Positions 48,752 through 57,828 are shown, numbered from the stretch's first letter. The stretch is DNA of 64,000 nt from Shewanella abyssi (GCF_023284025.1 NZ_JAKIKR010000009.1:52160-116159); one strand, 5' to 3'. The notes: generated by a model from the sequence alone, not told the origin. Translations and numbers: made by a program.

Positions 48752-50232
48752 TGGATAATAAAAGTATGAGTCAGGATCGTTTTAATCTATTTTCATTTTC
48801 AGGCAAAATGAAAGTGATGCACCTCAGTTGGATGGCATTTTTTATTACCTTTATGGTGTGGTTTAATGCGGCGCCTTTGCTCAGCGTGATTGCCGAGAGC
48901 ATTGGGCTAACGAATTCGCAAATTAAGACACTGCTGATTCTCAATGTCGCATTAACGATCCCAGCGCGGGTATTGATAGGGATGGTGACCGATAAATATG
49001 GCCCAAGATTAGTTTACTCCTTGCTACTTGGTTTTTGTTCAATCCCTTGCTTTATGTTTGCCCTGGGAACCACCTTCGAGCAACTGGCATTGGCGCGTTT
49101 TCTGCTGGGGTTTATTGGCGCTGGTTTCGTGGTTGGTATTCGTATCGTCAGTGAATGGTTTCCAGCAAAAGAGCTGGGCACCGCTGAAGGCATATACGGC
49201 GGTTGGGGTAATTTTGGTTCCGCGGCCGCCGCCTTCACGTTGCCTGCAGTTGCGTTAGCATTTGGTGGTGCCGATGGATGGCGTTATGCCATCGGCCTCA
49301 CAGGCCTATTGAGCTTCGGCTTTTCGTTTATCTACTACTTCAATGTGACTGATACGCCCAAAGGTTCAACCTATTTTAAGCCCAAAAAAGCGGGCGCCCT
49401 TGAAGTCACCAGTAAAGGCGATTTTGCGTTATTGCTTATTATGAAAGTGCCTATGTATGCCACATTAGCATTGCTGGCATGGAAGCTGTCACCAGCGGGT
49501 GTGTCGATGTTTACCGAACAAGTTGTTAATGGCATTTACTTATTACTGATTGCCATCTTTATCATCGACGTGTATCAGACCTATCAAGTCAATAAGCAGG
49601 TCTTTACTGGCACAATTCCTCAGTTTGAACGTTATGAGTTTAAGCAAGTTGCCGTGCTCAACGTATTGTACTTTTCAACGTTTGGATCTGAATTGGCGGT
49701 GGTGTCTATGTTGCCATTGTTCTTTGCTGAGACATTTGAGTTAGGCCTTGCGCAGGCGGGACTGGTTGCATCGTCATATGCCTTTATGAACTTAATGTCT
49801 CGTCCCGGAGGAGGCTGGCTCAGTGATCGTTTCGGCCGTAAATCAACATTATTGATTTTGACCGCTGGGCTGGCGATTGGCTACTTTGCTGTCGCGCAAA
49901 TTGATGGCACTTGGGCATTACCTTTAGCCATCGTTGTGGTGATGGCGTGTTCGTTTTTTGTTCAAGGTGGTGAGGGGGCTGTATTTGCCGCAGTACCCTT
50001 AATTAAACGCCGTTTAACGGGACAAATAGCGGGTATGACGGGGGCTTACGGTAACGTCGGTGCAGTGTTCTTTTTAACTGTTTACTCCATGGTGTCGACG
50101 CAAACTTTCTTTTACGTTATTGCGATAAGTGCACTGTTTGGCTTTTTTACCGTGTTCTTGATGACGGAGCCCAAAGGGCATATGGCTGAAGTGAACGAGA
50201 AAGGTGAAGTTACTTTGATCAGCGTAAATTAA
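48748..50232 (+). CDS. NarK-type nitrate/nitrite porter (MFS)
   Basis: 494 residues from the ATG at 48748 (ribosome site AAGGAGGAG), overlapping nirD. Twelve membrane helices are expected. Typical NarK-family stretches: RVLIGMVTDKYGPRLVYS, FVVGIRIVSEWFPAKELGTAEGIYGGWGNFGSAAAAF (first nitrate signature and substrate Arg) and QGGEGAVFAAVPLIKRRLTGQIAGMTGAYGNVGA (second nitrate signature). It would import nitrate for the assimilatory enzymes. A long loop with an extra segment (about 225-300) separates the two halves. Confidence 0.93.
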   Translation: MMDNKSMSQDRFNLFSFSGKMKVMHLSWMAFFITFMVWFNAAPLLSVIAESIGLTNSQIKTLLILNVALTIPARVLIGMVTDKYGPRLVYSLLLGFCSIPCFMFALGTTFEQLALARFLLGFIGAGFVVGIRIVSEWFPAKELGTAEGIYGGWGNFGSAAAAFTLPAVALAFGGADGWRYAIGLTGLLSFGFSFIYYFNVTDTPKGSTYFKPKKAGALEVTSKGDFALLLIMKVPMYATLALLAWKLSPAGVSMFTEQVVNGIYLLLIAIFIIDVYQTYQVNKQVFTGTIPQFERYEFKQVAVLNVLYFSTFGSELAVVSMLPLFFAETFELGLAQAGLVASSYAFMNLMSRPGGGWLSDRFGRKSTLLILTAGLAIGYFAVAQIDGTWALPLAIVVVMACSFFVQGGEGAVFAAVPLIKRRLTGQIAGMTGAYGNVGAVFFLTVYSMVSTQTFFYVIAISALFGFFTVFLMTEPKGHMAEVNEKGEVTLISVN

Positions 50233-50247
50233 CGGAGTTTACCGAAT

Positions 50248-52113
50248 ATGGCTGAATCGGTTGCAGTTAACACTGACCCCAACAATCCCTTGAAGCTTTC
50301 AACTGACGGCACTTCTAATGGTGGCTGTTCAATAGATGACGCTATTGCGTCTTTAAAACCAGTGAATGGGTTAATGATTGCTGCGGGTCAGCATTCCGAT
50401 AAAGGCGTTAAAACGGCTAACGAGGATGCCATTGGGATCCGTATACCAAGCGGACTTATGCTAACGACCAAAGGCGCTGTTGCAGCTATTAGTGATGGCG
50501 TGAGTAGCGCCGAAAGTGGCGCCGCAGCGTCGGCGATTAGTGTGAGTAATTTTCTAGCGGATTATTACTCTACGCCGGATCTTTGGTCGGTAGAGAAGTC
50601 GAGCACTCAAGTATTAACCGCCCTTAATCGATGGCTTTATGGCTTAGGACAAGACTACCGCGATGCTAGGCGGGGTTATGTGTGTACCTTTAGCGCCTTG
50701 GTTTTTAAGTCCTGCCATCTGCACATGTTTCATGTTGGGGATTCAAGAGTATACCGTTATCGTAATGGTATGCTGGATAAGCTTAGCCATGATCACACTA
50801 GCCTAGTGGGGCAAAACCAGCAATACCTTGCTCGAGCTATGGGGCTAGATGTCAATGTCGACGTGGATTACAGAATGTTAGCGGTTGCCAAGGGCGATCT
50901 GTATTTTCTCAGCACCGATGGTGTGCATGATGTCATCACCGACCTGGAGATTAGGGCGAGGTTGCAGCAACTCTGTCAACATCATGCTTACGAGACAACG
51001 AGCAATGGCTTTTCCGACAAAGAGTGCGACGCGTTTTGTACCGCAATGGTAGAGCAGGCGCTGGTGCGTGGCTCCCAAGATAACGCCAGTTGTCAGCTAT
51101 TACATATCGAGGCGCTGCCGCATAAGAATATTGATGAGGTATATCAAAGCCTGTCAAACCTGCCATTTCCGCCACCGCTCAATACTGGCATGATGCTAGA
51201 TGGATACCAGGTGGTCGATACGTTACACCAAAGCCAGAGAAGCCAAGTCTATTTAGTCAAAAATGAACAAGATAGTTTGATGTGTATGAAAACACCTTCG
51301 GTTAATTATCTAGATGATGCAGCCTACATTGAACGTTTCTTGTTAGAAAGCTGGATAGGCAGGCGTATTAATAGCCCCTATGTGGTGTCGATACTCGAGC
51401 GTGACAGAGAAAAGTCGGCACTCTATTATTTAACAGAATATCTTCCAGGACATTCAATTAGTCAGTGGATAAAACACAATCCAACCCCCGATGTACAACA
51501 GGTTTTAGGGCTATTAAAACAGCTAGAGGCTGGAGTACGCGCATTTCATCGCAAAGAAACACTGCACCAAGACTTAAAGCCAGACAATTTAATCATAACT
51601 AATGATGGCAGGCTAAAGATCATCGATTTTGGATCTTGTTACATCAAGGGTATTGCCGAAATAACAACGCCTTTGCAGCGGGACAAAATATTGGGTACGG
51701 CTGAATATTCGGCGCCAGAGAGCATATTGGGCTACCAAGTGACACAAAAAGCGGATCTGTACTCGATTGCGGTTATTGCGTTTGAGATGCTAACAGGACA
51801 ACTTCCCTTTGGCGGAAAGCAGCAACACTGCAAAACAAAGCGGGATTTTTTAAAGCTGCAATATATTCCCAGTTATGAGATTAACCCGCTGGTACCCATC
51901 TGGATGGATAAAGCCCTTAAAAAGGCGCTGAGTACGGCACCTGAGCAGCGCCAAGCAGATAGCAGTGAATGGCTATTTGAGATGACACAACCGCTAAAAT
52001 CTTGGCAACAATCTGCGGTTAAAGCCCCTCTAATTGATACTCAACCACTGCTTTTTTGGCAATGTGTGAGTGTGTTTTTTGCACTAGTGGCGTTACTGCT
52101 TGCGCTATTTTAA
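50248..52113 (+). CDS. PP2C phosphatase / Ser-Thr kinase fusion with C-terminal membrane anchor
   Basis: 621 residues. PP2C-type phosphatase at about 45-287: AISDGVSS with metal Asp 83, FHVGDSRVYRYR, STDGVHD and QDNASC. Kinase domain at about 320-585: Lys 348 in MCMKTP, catalytic loop HQDLKPDN (430-437, Gln replacing the usual Arg of HRD), IIDFGS (Asp 450) and YSAPES. A single membrane helix follows at about 603-620. Opposing activities on one chain suggest a switch that writes and erases the same phosphorylation. Such fusions are known in nitrate-assimilation clusters, but targets are not established. It starts 15 bases after the porter gene, so it is co-transcribed; the porter is an attractive candidate target (inference). 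Confidence 0.92.
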   Translation: MAESVAVNTDPNNPLKLSTDGTSNGGCSIDDAIASLKPVNGLMIAAGQHSDKGVKTANEDAIGIRIPSGLMLTTKGAVAAISDGVSSAESGAAASAISVSNFLADYYSTPDLWSVEKSSTQVLTALNRWLYGLGQDYRDARRGYVCTFSALVFKSCHLHMFHVGDSRVYRYRNGMLDKLSHDHTSLVGQNQQYLARAMGLDVNVDVDYRMLAVAKGDLYFLSTDGVHDVITDLEIRARLQQLCQHHAYETTSNGFSDKECDAFCTAMVEQALVRGSQDNASCQLLHIEALPHKNIDEVYQSLSNLPFPPPLNTGMMLDGYQVVDTLHQSQRSQVYLVKNEQDSLMCMKTPSVNYLDDAAYIERFLLESWIGRRINSPYVVSILERDREKSALYYLTEYLPGHSISQWIKHNPTPDVQQVLGLLKQLEAGVRAFHRKETLHQDLKPDNLIITNDGRLKIIDFGSCYIKGIAEITTPLQRDKILGTAEYSAPESILGYQVTQKADLYSIAVIAFEMLTGQLPFGGKQQHCKTKRDFLKLQYIPSYEINPLVPIWMDKALKKALSTAPEQRQADSSEWLFEMTQPLKSWQQSAVKAPLIDTQPLLFWQCVSVFFALVALLLALF

Positions 52114-52190
52114 GGAGGGGAGTAGGAGTTGTGGTTGAGGCAAGGTTATTATATTGTTGAGTAAATAGAGATCTCAAAGGACGGAGATAT

Positions 52191-53336
52191 ATGCAGTACT
52201 TATTGTTGGTTGTATGTTTAATTGTTAGTGGTTGCCAAAGTACACAAAAGCAGCGGGTTGAAGCACCGAAAATGCCAACTCCTGATTATCAAGTTGATGT
52301 TACTGCATACGAGATCCCAGAGCCCGAAGATTTGTTGACTTTGACCGCCACGCAGATTGAAAAAATTGAGCATTTTATACAGCAAAGTGACATAAGCACA
52401 TTGTCAGCTAATGATCAGGTTGGCAGATTTGTGGGACAGCGCTTGGTTAACTTTAATTATGAAGGCCAGAATTACAGCGCAAGCACGGCGCTTACACTTA
52501 ATCGTGGCAATTGTATGTCGCTCGCATTATTAACTTATGCTATTGCTGAACAGCTTAAAGTAGATGTTAACTTTCAAGTTATGCACACTATGCCCATGTT
52601 ATTAGATGTTACAGACCGTTATGCTGTGACTTCTGACCATGTGAGAACATTCCTCTATGAGCCTTCTTTAGGGAATGAAAGGACATTTTTTTCTGGTAAA
52701 AAAAGAATTACAGTTGATTATTTTCCAGAACGATATGATAGAGGCGGTAAAGTCATCGGTAAAGATGAGTTTATTGCCATGTTTTATCGAAACTTGGCCG
52801 CGGATGAATTGATAAATAATAACTTGCCGTTAGCGTATCTGTTATTAAAGAAGAGCTTTGATTATAGTCAATACTATGCGCCGTCGATTAACATGATGGC
52901 AGTAGTGTTGAGGCGATTAGGTTTTGACAAAGATGCAGAACGCTTGTACCTATATGGACTTGAAGTCTCTGACGATAAAGTAACGCTACTGAGTAATTAT
53001 CACTACTTACTAGTGCGTCAAGGCCGCACCGTTGATGCGTTAATGGTAAAGAAACAACTGCTAGAGTTGGATGACAGTAGTCCCTATAAATGGTATTTGG
53101 TCGCCAAGGACTCTATAGCAAAAGAAGATTACCAGAGTGCAAAAATATATCTCAGTAAATTCATTGATAACACGCATTATTTTCATAAAGCATACTTTGA
53201 CCTCGCCAAAGTTCACACTAAGTTAGGCGAGACTGAGCAAGCAAAGAGTGCGTTGCTAAAGGCGCTTGACTATGCAGCAGAACCGGTAAATAAACAGCGT
53301 TACCAAGCAAAACTTGCTTGGTTAAGATCACGCTAG
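52191..53336 (+). CDS. lipoprotein with transglutaminase-like domain and TPRs
   Basis: 381 residues. Lipobox LIVSGC puts the lipidated Cys at 15. A transglutaminase-like domain is suggested by NRGNCMSLALLTYAIAEQL with Cys 108, His 150 in TSDHVRTFLYEP and Asp 176 in ITVDYFPE, in the right order and spacing for a Cys-His-Asp triad. The C-terminal half (about 200-381) is helical with tetratricopeptide-like units, the clearest being AYFDLAKVHTKLGETEQAKSALLKALDYA. A periplasmic peptidase or scaffold is possible; the substrate is unknown. It lies 77 bases after the kinase/phosphatase gene and could be in the same unit or separate. Confidence 0.75.
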   Translation: MQYLLLVVCLIVSGCQSTQKQRVEAPKMPTPDYQVDVTAYEIPEPEDLLTLTATQIEKIEHFIQQSDISTLSANDQVGRFVGQRLVNFNYEGQNYSASTALTLNRGNCMSLALLTYAIAEQLKVDVNFQVMHTMPMLLDVTDRYAVTSDHVRTFLYEPSLGNERTFFSGKKRITVDYFPERYDRGGKVIGKDEFIAMFYRNLAADELINNNLPLAYLLLKKSFDYSQYYAPSINMMAVVLRRLGFDKDAERLYLYGLEVSDDKVTLLSNYHYLLVRQGRTVDALMVKKQLLELDDSSPYKWYLVAKDSIAKEDYQSAKIYLSKFIDNTHYFHKAYFDLAKVHTKLGETEQAKSALLKALDYAAEPVNKQRYQAKLAWLRSR

Positions 53337-53650
53337 TTTGGTCTAAATGACAAACTTGGCGTTATTAGCATTAGGCTAAACTGAATGACTTCTTGCTTGC
53401 TTGTTGAGTGTGTTGAAGCGTTAATCAATAAACTCGTTATTAGTTATAGTAATTATGTATAACAGCAGCGACAGTGTATTAGATGGCAATCTATAACGCT
53501 GTAATCTAAGTGTAATTAGTGTCTACAAATAATAAATCTCATGAACATTAGAATTTCTCAATATTGAATTACTTTCGTTAGTTTATTATCTTAAATATGT
53601 ATTACACTGATACATACAGGGAAGATTACACGGTAAACATGGAGAGTCAG
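53337..53650. other. non-coding gap upstream of the LuxR-type gene
   Basis: About 310 AT-rich bases. No ORF with a ribosome site, no repeat and no T-run hairpin recognised. An ATG at 53597 in frame with the regulator lacks a ribosome site. Confidence 0.5.
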
Positions 53651-54286
53651 ATGTTTAAAGTTATGCATTGGGTTATGGTCACCCGCTCGCAAATATTAGT
53701 CGATTTGCTCAATACTCGATGGCCACAACAGTTTTTAGTCAAAATTCACAATGTAACACCCGATAATATTATCGATAATTTTACTGAAAACAGAGTCAAT
53801 CTTGTCCTTATCGATCTCTCGAGTGTGGATATTCAGAAAGCCTATCAAATACAAAAAAAGTTGGAGAAAGAGCGTAGTGGGGCCCGAGTTGTTTTTTTGC
53901 ATTATCCCAAGCAGGTAGATGCTGGTTTTTTAGTACAAAGTAATATCACTGCCGGCGTTTTCTATTCCGGTGCTTCATTAGATACTATCGGTAGCGGTAT
54001 GGACAAAATAGTTAAGGGGCTAACATCGATTCCTGACGAGTTTAATCAGCAGTATTTGCACAACGTTGCTACGAACGAGGAGCCTGATAGCTTAACTATC
54101 CGAGAACGCGAAGTTCTGCAAGTACTGCGTTCTGGGAGTACCAATATAGATATAGCCAATGAACTTTTTGTCAGTGAAAGTACCATTAAAACCCATCTCT
54201 ACCGTGCTTTTAGAAAAATTGGTGTCTCTAGCCGTGGTCAAGCAATCGCGTGGGCGCAAATGAATATGCATGAAGTTATTCAATAA
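53651..54286 (+). CDS. LuxR/CsgD-type transcriptional regulator
   Basis: About 211 residues from the ATG at 53651, chosen because GGAG lies six bases upstream; ATGs at 53639 and 53597 are alternatives. The N-terminal half is receiver-like (HWVMVTRSQILVDLLN, VNLVLIDLS, ARVVFLHYPK) but without the full acidic pocket. The C-terminal helix-turn-helix is complete: LTIREREVLQVLRSGSTNIDIA, ELFVSESTIKTHLYRAFRKI. This layout matches CsgD/VpsT-type regulators of biofilm matrix genes; that role is inference. Solitary, with a strong terminator. Confidence 0.87.
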   Translation: MFKVMHWVMVTRSQILVDLLNTRWPQQFLVKIHNVTPDNIIDNFTENRVNLVLIDLSSVDIQKAYQIQKKLEKERSGARVVFLHYPKQVDAGFLVQSNITAGVFYSGASLDTIGSGMDKIVKGLTSIPDEFNQQYLHNVATNEEPDSLTIREREVLQVLRSGSTNIDIANELFVSESTIKTHLYRAFRKIGVSSRGQAIAWAQMNMHEVIQ

Positions 54287-54333
54287 TTAGCCAGACAGGA
54301 TCAGTAGAGGTACTAAGCTAGATAAACCGACTT

Positions 54334-54359
54334 CAGGCGCTACATGTAGCGCCTTTTTT
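54334..54359 (+). terminator. intrinsic terminator after the LuxR-type gene
   Basis: AGGCGCTACATGTAGCGCCT, a fully self-complementary stem, followed by TTTTT. Confidence 0.85.
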
Positions 54360-54454
54360 GTGCCTGCTAAATAATTTACACTCATGACTATACTGTTGTG
54401 TATCTCTTTGGTATGATCGCTGCAGTTTATACTATGAAATCGAAAGAGGTACAT

Positions 54455-54787
54455 ATGACTAAAGTTATGCTATTGGCTATTACTATATTATCGGCGACAT
54501 TTTCTGTGCAAGCGGCTACCATCGGATGTGAAAGAGCGGGTGGAATAAAATGCCAGAAAGTGAATCAGTCCTACAAGCGCGCAAAAGTCATTGTCATTCC
54601 TAAGAGTCATCATCATTATCACGCGTATCAATCACCATTGCTTTCGGCATTAGGTTTGGCGATTGTGCTAGATGCTGCTGGCAACGCGGTCACCAACAAA
54701 GGCACTAAAGTGGTGGTACTTGGGGAAGGTAATGAGGTTAAAAACGTTTATGAAAAGGATGGTGTTGTTTACCTTATTAAAGAATAA
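54455..54787 (+). CDS. small secreted protein of unknown function
   Basis: 110 residues from the ATG at 54455 (AAAGAGG upstream). A clear signal peptide (about 1-20, VQA cleavage). The mature part has a Cys pair (IGCERAGGIKC), a His-rich patch (KSHHHYHAYQ) and a C-terminal stretch KVVVLGEGNEVKNVYEKDGVVYLIKE that looks like a small beta-hairpin domain. Not recognised. The His cluster could bind metal (inference). Confidence 0.7.
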   Translation: MTKVMLLAITILSATFSVQAATIGCERAGGIKCQKVNQSYKRAKVIVIPKSHHHYHAYQSPLLSALGLAIVLDAAGNAVTNKGTKVVVLGEGNEVKNVYEKDGVVYLIKE

Positions 54788-54837
54788 AGCTAACCCGGTG
54801 TTAGTTAAATTCTGCTGGGATAATAGAGCTTCTATAA

Positions 54838-55257
54838 ATGAACAAAGTTGACGAGTTTAGACAACAGTTAAAATTTCTAGATCATACCTTGGTGTTGGTC
54901 GTAGTGCTTATGTGTTTTTCTGGGTTGATGTTTATGATTAAATCCCAGGGCTCAGAAACCAGTATTTTAACTATGGTGGTCACTCTTTTTTTTGCGTTAG
55001 CGCTGTATATTGTCAAGCTGCTTATCGTCGGGTTAAGCCATAGCACTTTAAGCATACTGGATAACCAGCAACAAGTTACCGCTGCTGAAATAAAGCCTCT
55101 GAGCTTAGGAAAAGTGAGTAGTTTTGGATTGTGTACTTTTTGTAACGAATATGAAACTAAGAATACTTTGCTTGGACGTCATGTGTGCACCGCTTGCTAT
55201 CAAATATTTCTAAAAGTAAGAGAGCCGTCAACACCTACGGCATTGAATGTTAAATAA
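54838..55257 (+). CDS. membrane protein with C-terminal CxxC zinc-ribbon-like motif
   Basis: 139 residues. Two membrane helices (about 17-36 and 44-64), then a cytoplasmic tail with FGLCTFCNEYETKNTLLGRHVCTACYQIF: two CxxC pairs 18 residues apart, the pattern of a zinc ribbon. Family not recognised. It lies 50 bases after the small secreted protein gene, in the same direction, with no terminator in between, so the two may form an operon. Confidence 0.7.
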   Translation: MNKVDEFRQQLKFLDHTLVLVVVLMCFSGLMFMIKSQGSETSILTMVVTLFFALALYIVKLLIVGLSHSTLSILDNQQQVTAAEIKPLSLGKVSSFGLCTFCNEYETKNTLLGRHVCTACYQIFLKVREPSTPTALNVK

Positions 55258-55390
55258 TCATTTCGAAAGAAGCGTTGTTTAAAGCGGGATATTACTAGCA
55301 TCGAGCTTTAATACTATTTCCTGCACTGCGGATAAGCCAAATCAACGGGGGAAGCTGTGTTGTTTTGGCCATATTAAGCTAACGTTAGTA

Positions 55391-55804
55391 TTACTTGTCT
55401 TGTTCTCGCTCACTGTTTAAAAACTCAAAGCCTCTTTTCCAAAATATAAATTGCTCCTCATCGGGCAGTAGCCTGATCTCTTTAAGCATATTGTTAAAGG
55501 CTGAATCTATCATAAGCCTGTCTGATAATTTGAGGTAGCGATACACCACAGGCCTTAAAACGACCGAAAAATCTCCGTTGAGATCTGAGTATCGCTTCTC
55601 CTCCAGCGCGTGGGTATTTAATACCAGTTCGCGCATGCTAAGTGCGGCGAGCAATGAATTTTTGTCACTAAAAGACTGATATTGAGCTGCGCGAGAGTAA
55701 CCTGCTCTCTTGTGAACATCAGACATATTTAGCGCAATCATGCCTTTTTCCTGTATAAGCTCGGCGGCAGCATTAAGCAGTGCGGTTTCTTTAACGGTGA
55801 GCAT
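55391..55804 (-). CDS. short TetR-type transcriptional regulator
   Basis: 137 residues, much shorter than the usual 190-220. The N-terminal helix-turn-helix is TetR-like: ALLNAAAELIQEKGMIALNMSDVHKRAGYSRAAQYQSFSDKNSLLAAL. The C-terminal ligand domain is abbreviated but ends in a natural acidic tail with no sign of a frameshift. A domain-reduced TetR, or a decayed gene frozen at this length, are both possible. Its divergent neighbour is the hinT cluster (188 bases away). Confidence 0.75.
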   Translation of the reverse strand: MLTVKETALLNAAAELIQEKGMIALNMSDVHKRAGYSRAAQYQSFSDKNSLLAALSMRELVLNTHALEEKRYSDLNGDFSVVLRPVVYRYLKLSDRLMIDSAFNNMLKEIRLLPDEEQFIFWKRGFEFLNSEREQDK

Positions 55805-55991
55805 GATATGTCCTAATATTTTTTAGTTATTAAAAATGGATATGGAGCGAAAGTCAACCACATTGTGTATACAGCTGTTCAATCTGTAATCTAATCATGG
55901 TAATGACAGTGTTTGGTTGATAAAAACGCCAATCGCCTGATGCTGTTTTTCGAGTATACTAGGCTTAACTTATTATGATGAGGGCAATAGA

Positions 55992-56348
55992 ATGGCCGAA
56001 GAAACCATATTCAGTAAAATTATTCGACGTGAAATTCCAGCTGAGATCTTATTTCAAGATGAGCTAGTCACCGCGTTTAGAGATATCAGTGCTAAAGCGC
56101 CGACTCATATATTGATCATCCCCAATCATCTTATCCCGACAGTAAACGATATTAAGGCCTCTGATGAGAAAGCATTGGGAAGAATGATGTCTGTTGCGGC
56201 CAAATTGGCTCAGGAAGAGGGGGTAGCTGAAGGCGGCTATCGTCTTATCATGAACTGCAATGAAGATGCAGGCCAAGAGGTGTTTCATATTCATATGCAT
56301 TTACTGGGAGGCCATGCTTTAGGTCCTATGTTGAGTCAAAAACGATGA
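55992..56348 (+). CDS. hinT: HIT-family purine nucleoside phosphoramidase
   Basis: 118 residues. HINT-type protein: [37 protein letters not shown], and the HIT motif [10 protein letters not shown] (His-x-His-x-His). It hydrolyses adenosine phosphoramidates and related AMP-lysine adducts. First gene of a four-gene run; its stop overlaps the next start (ATGA). Confidence 0.95.
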   Translation: MAEETIFSKIIRREIPAEILFQDELVTAFRDISAKAPTHILIIPNHLIPTVNDIKASDEKALGRMMSVAAKLAQEEGVAEGGYRLIMNCNEDAGQEVFHIHMHLLGGHALGPMLSQKR

Positions 56349-56848
56349 ATAAAACTGCCGATGTTTTCCCATTAACGGAAATGGCAAGTCGATTTGTTGC
56401 GCAACTTACTCAATGCCAAAGGCTAAAGCTAAAGGTGTTAGAGGGCAGTGCTAAACACGTTCTCATGGAACTGCCTTACGATAGTCAACTTGTTGGTTAT
56501 CCAGACACCGGTGTCATTCATGGGGGCGTCATAACGACATTAATGGATACGGCCAGTGGCTGTGCGGTGGTATGTTCTATTTTTGATAAGTTTCAAGCTT
56601 TAGAACTCTCACCAACACTTGATTTGCGTGTTGATTATATGAAACCCGCTGAACCCTTTAAACCTGTTTATGGTTTTGCTCAGTGCTATAAGTTGTCATC
56701 AAGCGTAGCGTTTACTCGCGCTATTGCCTACCAAGATTCAATTGACGATCCCATCGCCCATGCGGTTGGCTCATTTATGCGAATTAGTCCGGAGATGGTG
56801 GGTGAAGAGTTTAGACAAGCATTGATGGGAGAGCCGCGCCATGACTAG
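56345..56848 (+). CDS. hotdog-fold thioesterase (PaaI type), first of a pair
   Basis: 167 residues. Hotdog signature [21 protein letters not shown] (about 56-76), with [11 protein letters not shown] and RAIAYQD in later strands. Acyl-CoA hydrolase is the expected activity; the substrate is unknown. Overlaps hinT by four bases and the second thioesterase by eight. Confidence 0.88.
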   Translation: MNKTADVFPLTEMASRFVAQLTQCQRLKLKVLEGSAKHVLMELPYDSQLVGYPDTGVIHGGVITTLMDTASGCAVVCSIFDKFQALELSPTLDLRVDYMKPAEPFKPVYGFAQCYKLSSSVAFTRAIAYQDSIDDPIAHAVGSFMRISPEMVGEEFRQALMGEPRHD

Positions 56849-57311
56849 CCCTAATCCTTTAGAGTGTGATGCTGAAAAGCTAGATGTAAAAAGTATTGTT
56901 CGAAAAGCAACGGAACTTAATGATTTTGGTCACTTACTAGAACATGTCCCTTACGCCAAATTTATTGGCATGGGTGTCGAACGTTTTGGTGACGAACTGG
57001 TGTTTAAATTACCAGCAAAAGATGACAATATCGGTAATCCAGTGCTGCCTGCGCTGCATGGTGGTGTCATCGCTGGCTTTATGGAAATGTCAGCCATTGT
57101 GCAGTTAATGGTGTTCATGCAGGCGACTAAAGTGCCAAAAATCGTTGATTTCTCAATTGATTACCTCAGAGCTGGCTACCATAAAGACAGCTTTGCAGAA
57201 TGTAAGATAACCCGCCAAGGTCGACGAGTGGCAAATGTGAGCATTAATTGCTGGCAGACTAATCGTAAACACTTGATTGCCACGGCCAGAGCTCATTTCT
57301 TAATCGACTAA
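56841..57311 (+). CDS. hotdog-fold thioesterase, second of a pair
   Basis: 156 residues. HYG-type core LPALHGGVIAGFMEMSAIVQLM (about 70-91) and FSIDYLRAGYHKDSFAECKITRQGRRVANVSI. Sequence and size parallel the preceding gene, but the two are clearly diverged; an ancient duplication or a heteromeric enzyme is possible. Overlaps the first by eight bases, implying coupled translation. Confidence 0.88.
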   Translation: MTSPNPLECDAEKLDVKSIVRKATELNDFGHLLEHVPYAKFIGMGVERFGDELVFKLPAKDDNIGNPVLPALHGGVIAGFMEMSAIVQLMVFMQATKVPKIVDFSIDYLRAGYHKDSFAECKITRQGRRVANVSINCWQTNRKHLIATARAHFLID

Positions 57312-57361
57312 TTTGGATTATCCTTGTAGTAACACTGAATGATTCTATTCTAGGGAACAAA

Positions 57362-57751
57362 ATGAAAAAATTGATTTTAGGTTTATTTACGGCGCTTATT
57401 TTAGCGGCTTGTGCACCACACACCGCCGGCCTAATGACGGGGTCAAAAGGTGAAGTGCGTATCGATAACAATAGCTTTGCTAAAGAGGTCGAGGTTCAAC
57501 GTGTAATGGCACGCCCTGAAGGTGGTTTTTTACAGGGCACGGGCACGATTATCAGTAAGGTATCGACTGACTTGCGCTTACAGTATAAATTTACTTGGTT
57601 TGATCCCAGCGGGATGACCATTGATGATGAAGGCGTCAGCTGGAAGTCAGTAAAATTGCATGGTAAGCAGCAACTGCAAGTCTCAGCCGTAGCGCCTAAT
57701 GTAAATGCAACGCGTTTTGAGCTATACGTAAGAAAAGCGTTTTCAAATTAA
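57362..57751 (+). CDS. YcfL-like lipoprotein
   Basis: 129 residues. Lipobox ALILAAC (Cys 17). The rest matches the style of the YcfL/DUF1425 family: EVQRVMARPEGGFLQGTGTIIS, LQYKFTWFDPSGMTIDDEGVSWKSV and LHGKQQLQVSAVAPN. In enterics ycfL lies between hinT and lpoB/thiK, so proximity to hinT here, and to a thiamine-kinase-like gene further right, echoes that arrangement. Function is unclear; periplasmic side of the outer membrane is likely. Confidence 0.85.
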   Translation: MKKLILGLFTALILAACAPHTAGLMTGSKGEVRIDNNSFAKEVEVQRVMARPEGGFLQGTGTIISKVSTDLRLQYKFTWFDPSGMTIDDEGVSWKSVKLHGKQQLQVSAVAPNVNATRFELYVRKAFSN

Positions 57752-57782
57752 GCCGTAGAGGGTGAGATCCAGTATTTGTTAT

Positions 57783-57812
57783 TAAAACGTCAGCAATGTT
57801 GGCGTTTTTTTA
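57783..57812 (+). terminator. intrinsic terminator of the hinT cluster
   Basis: AAAACGTCA ... TGTTGGCGTTTTTTT: an A-T flanked stem with a G-T pair and T-run, about 35 bases past the lipoprotein stop. Confidence 0.7.
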
Positions 57813-57828
57813 TGCATTACGTTAAGTC

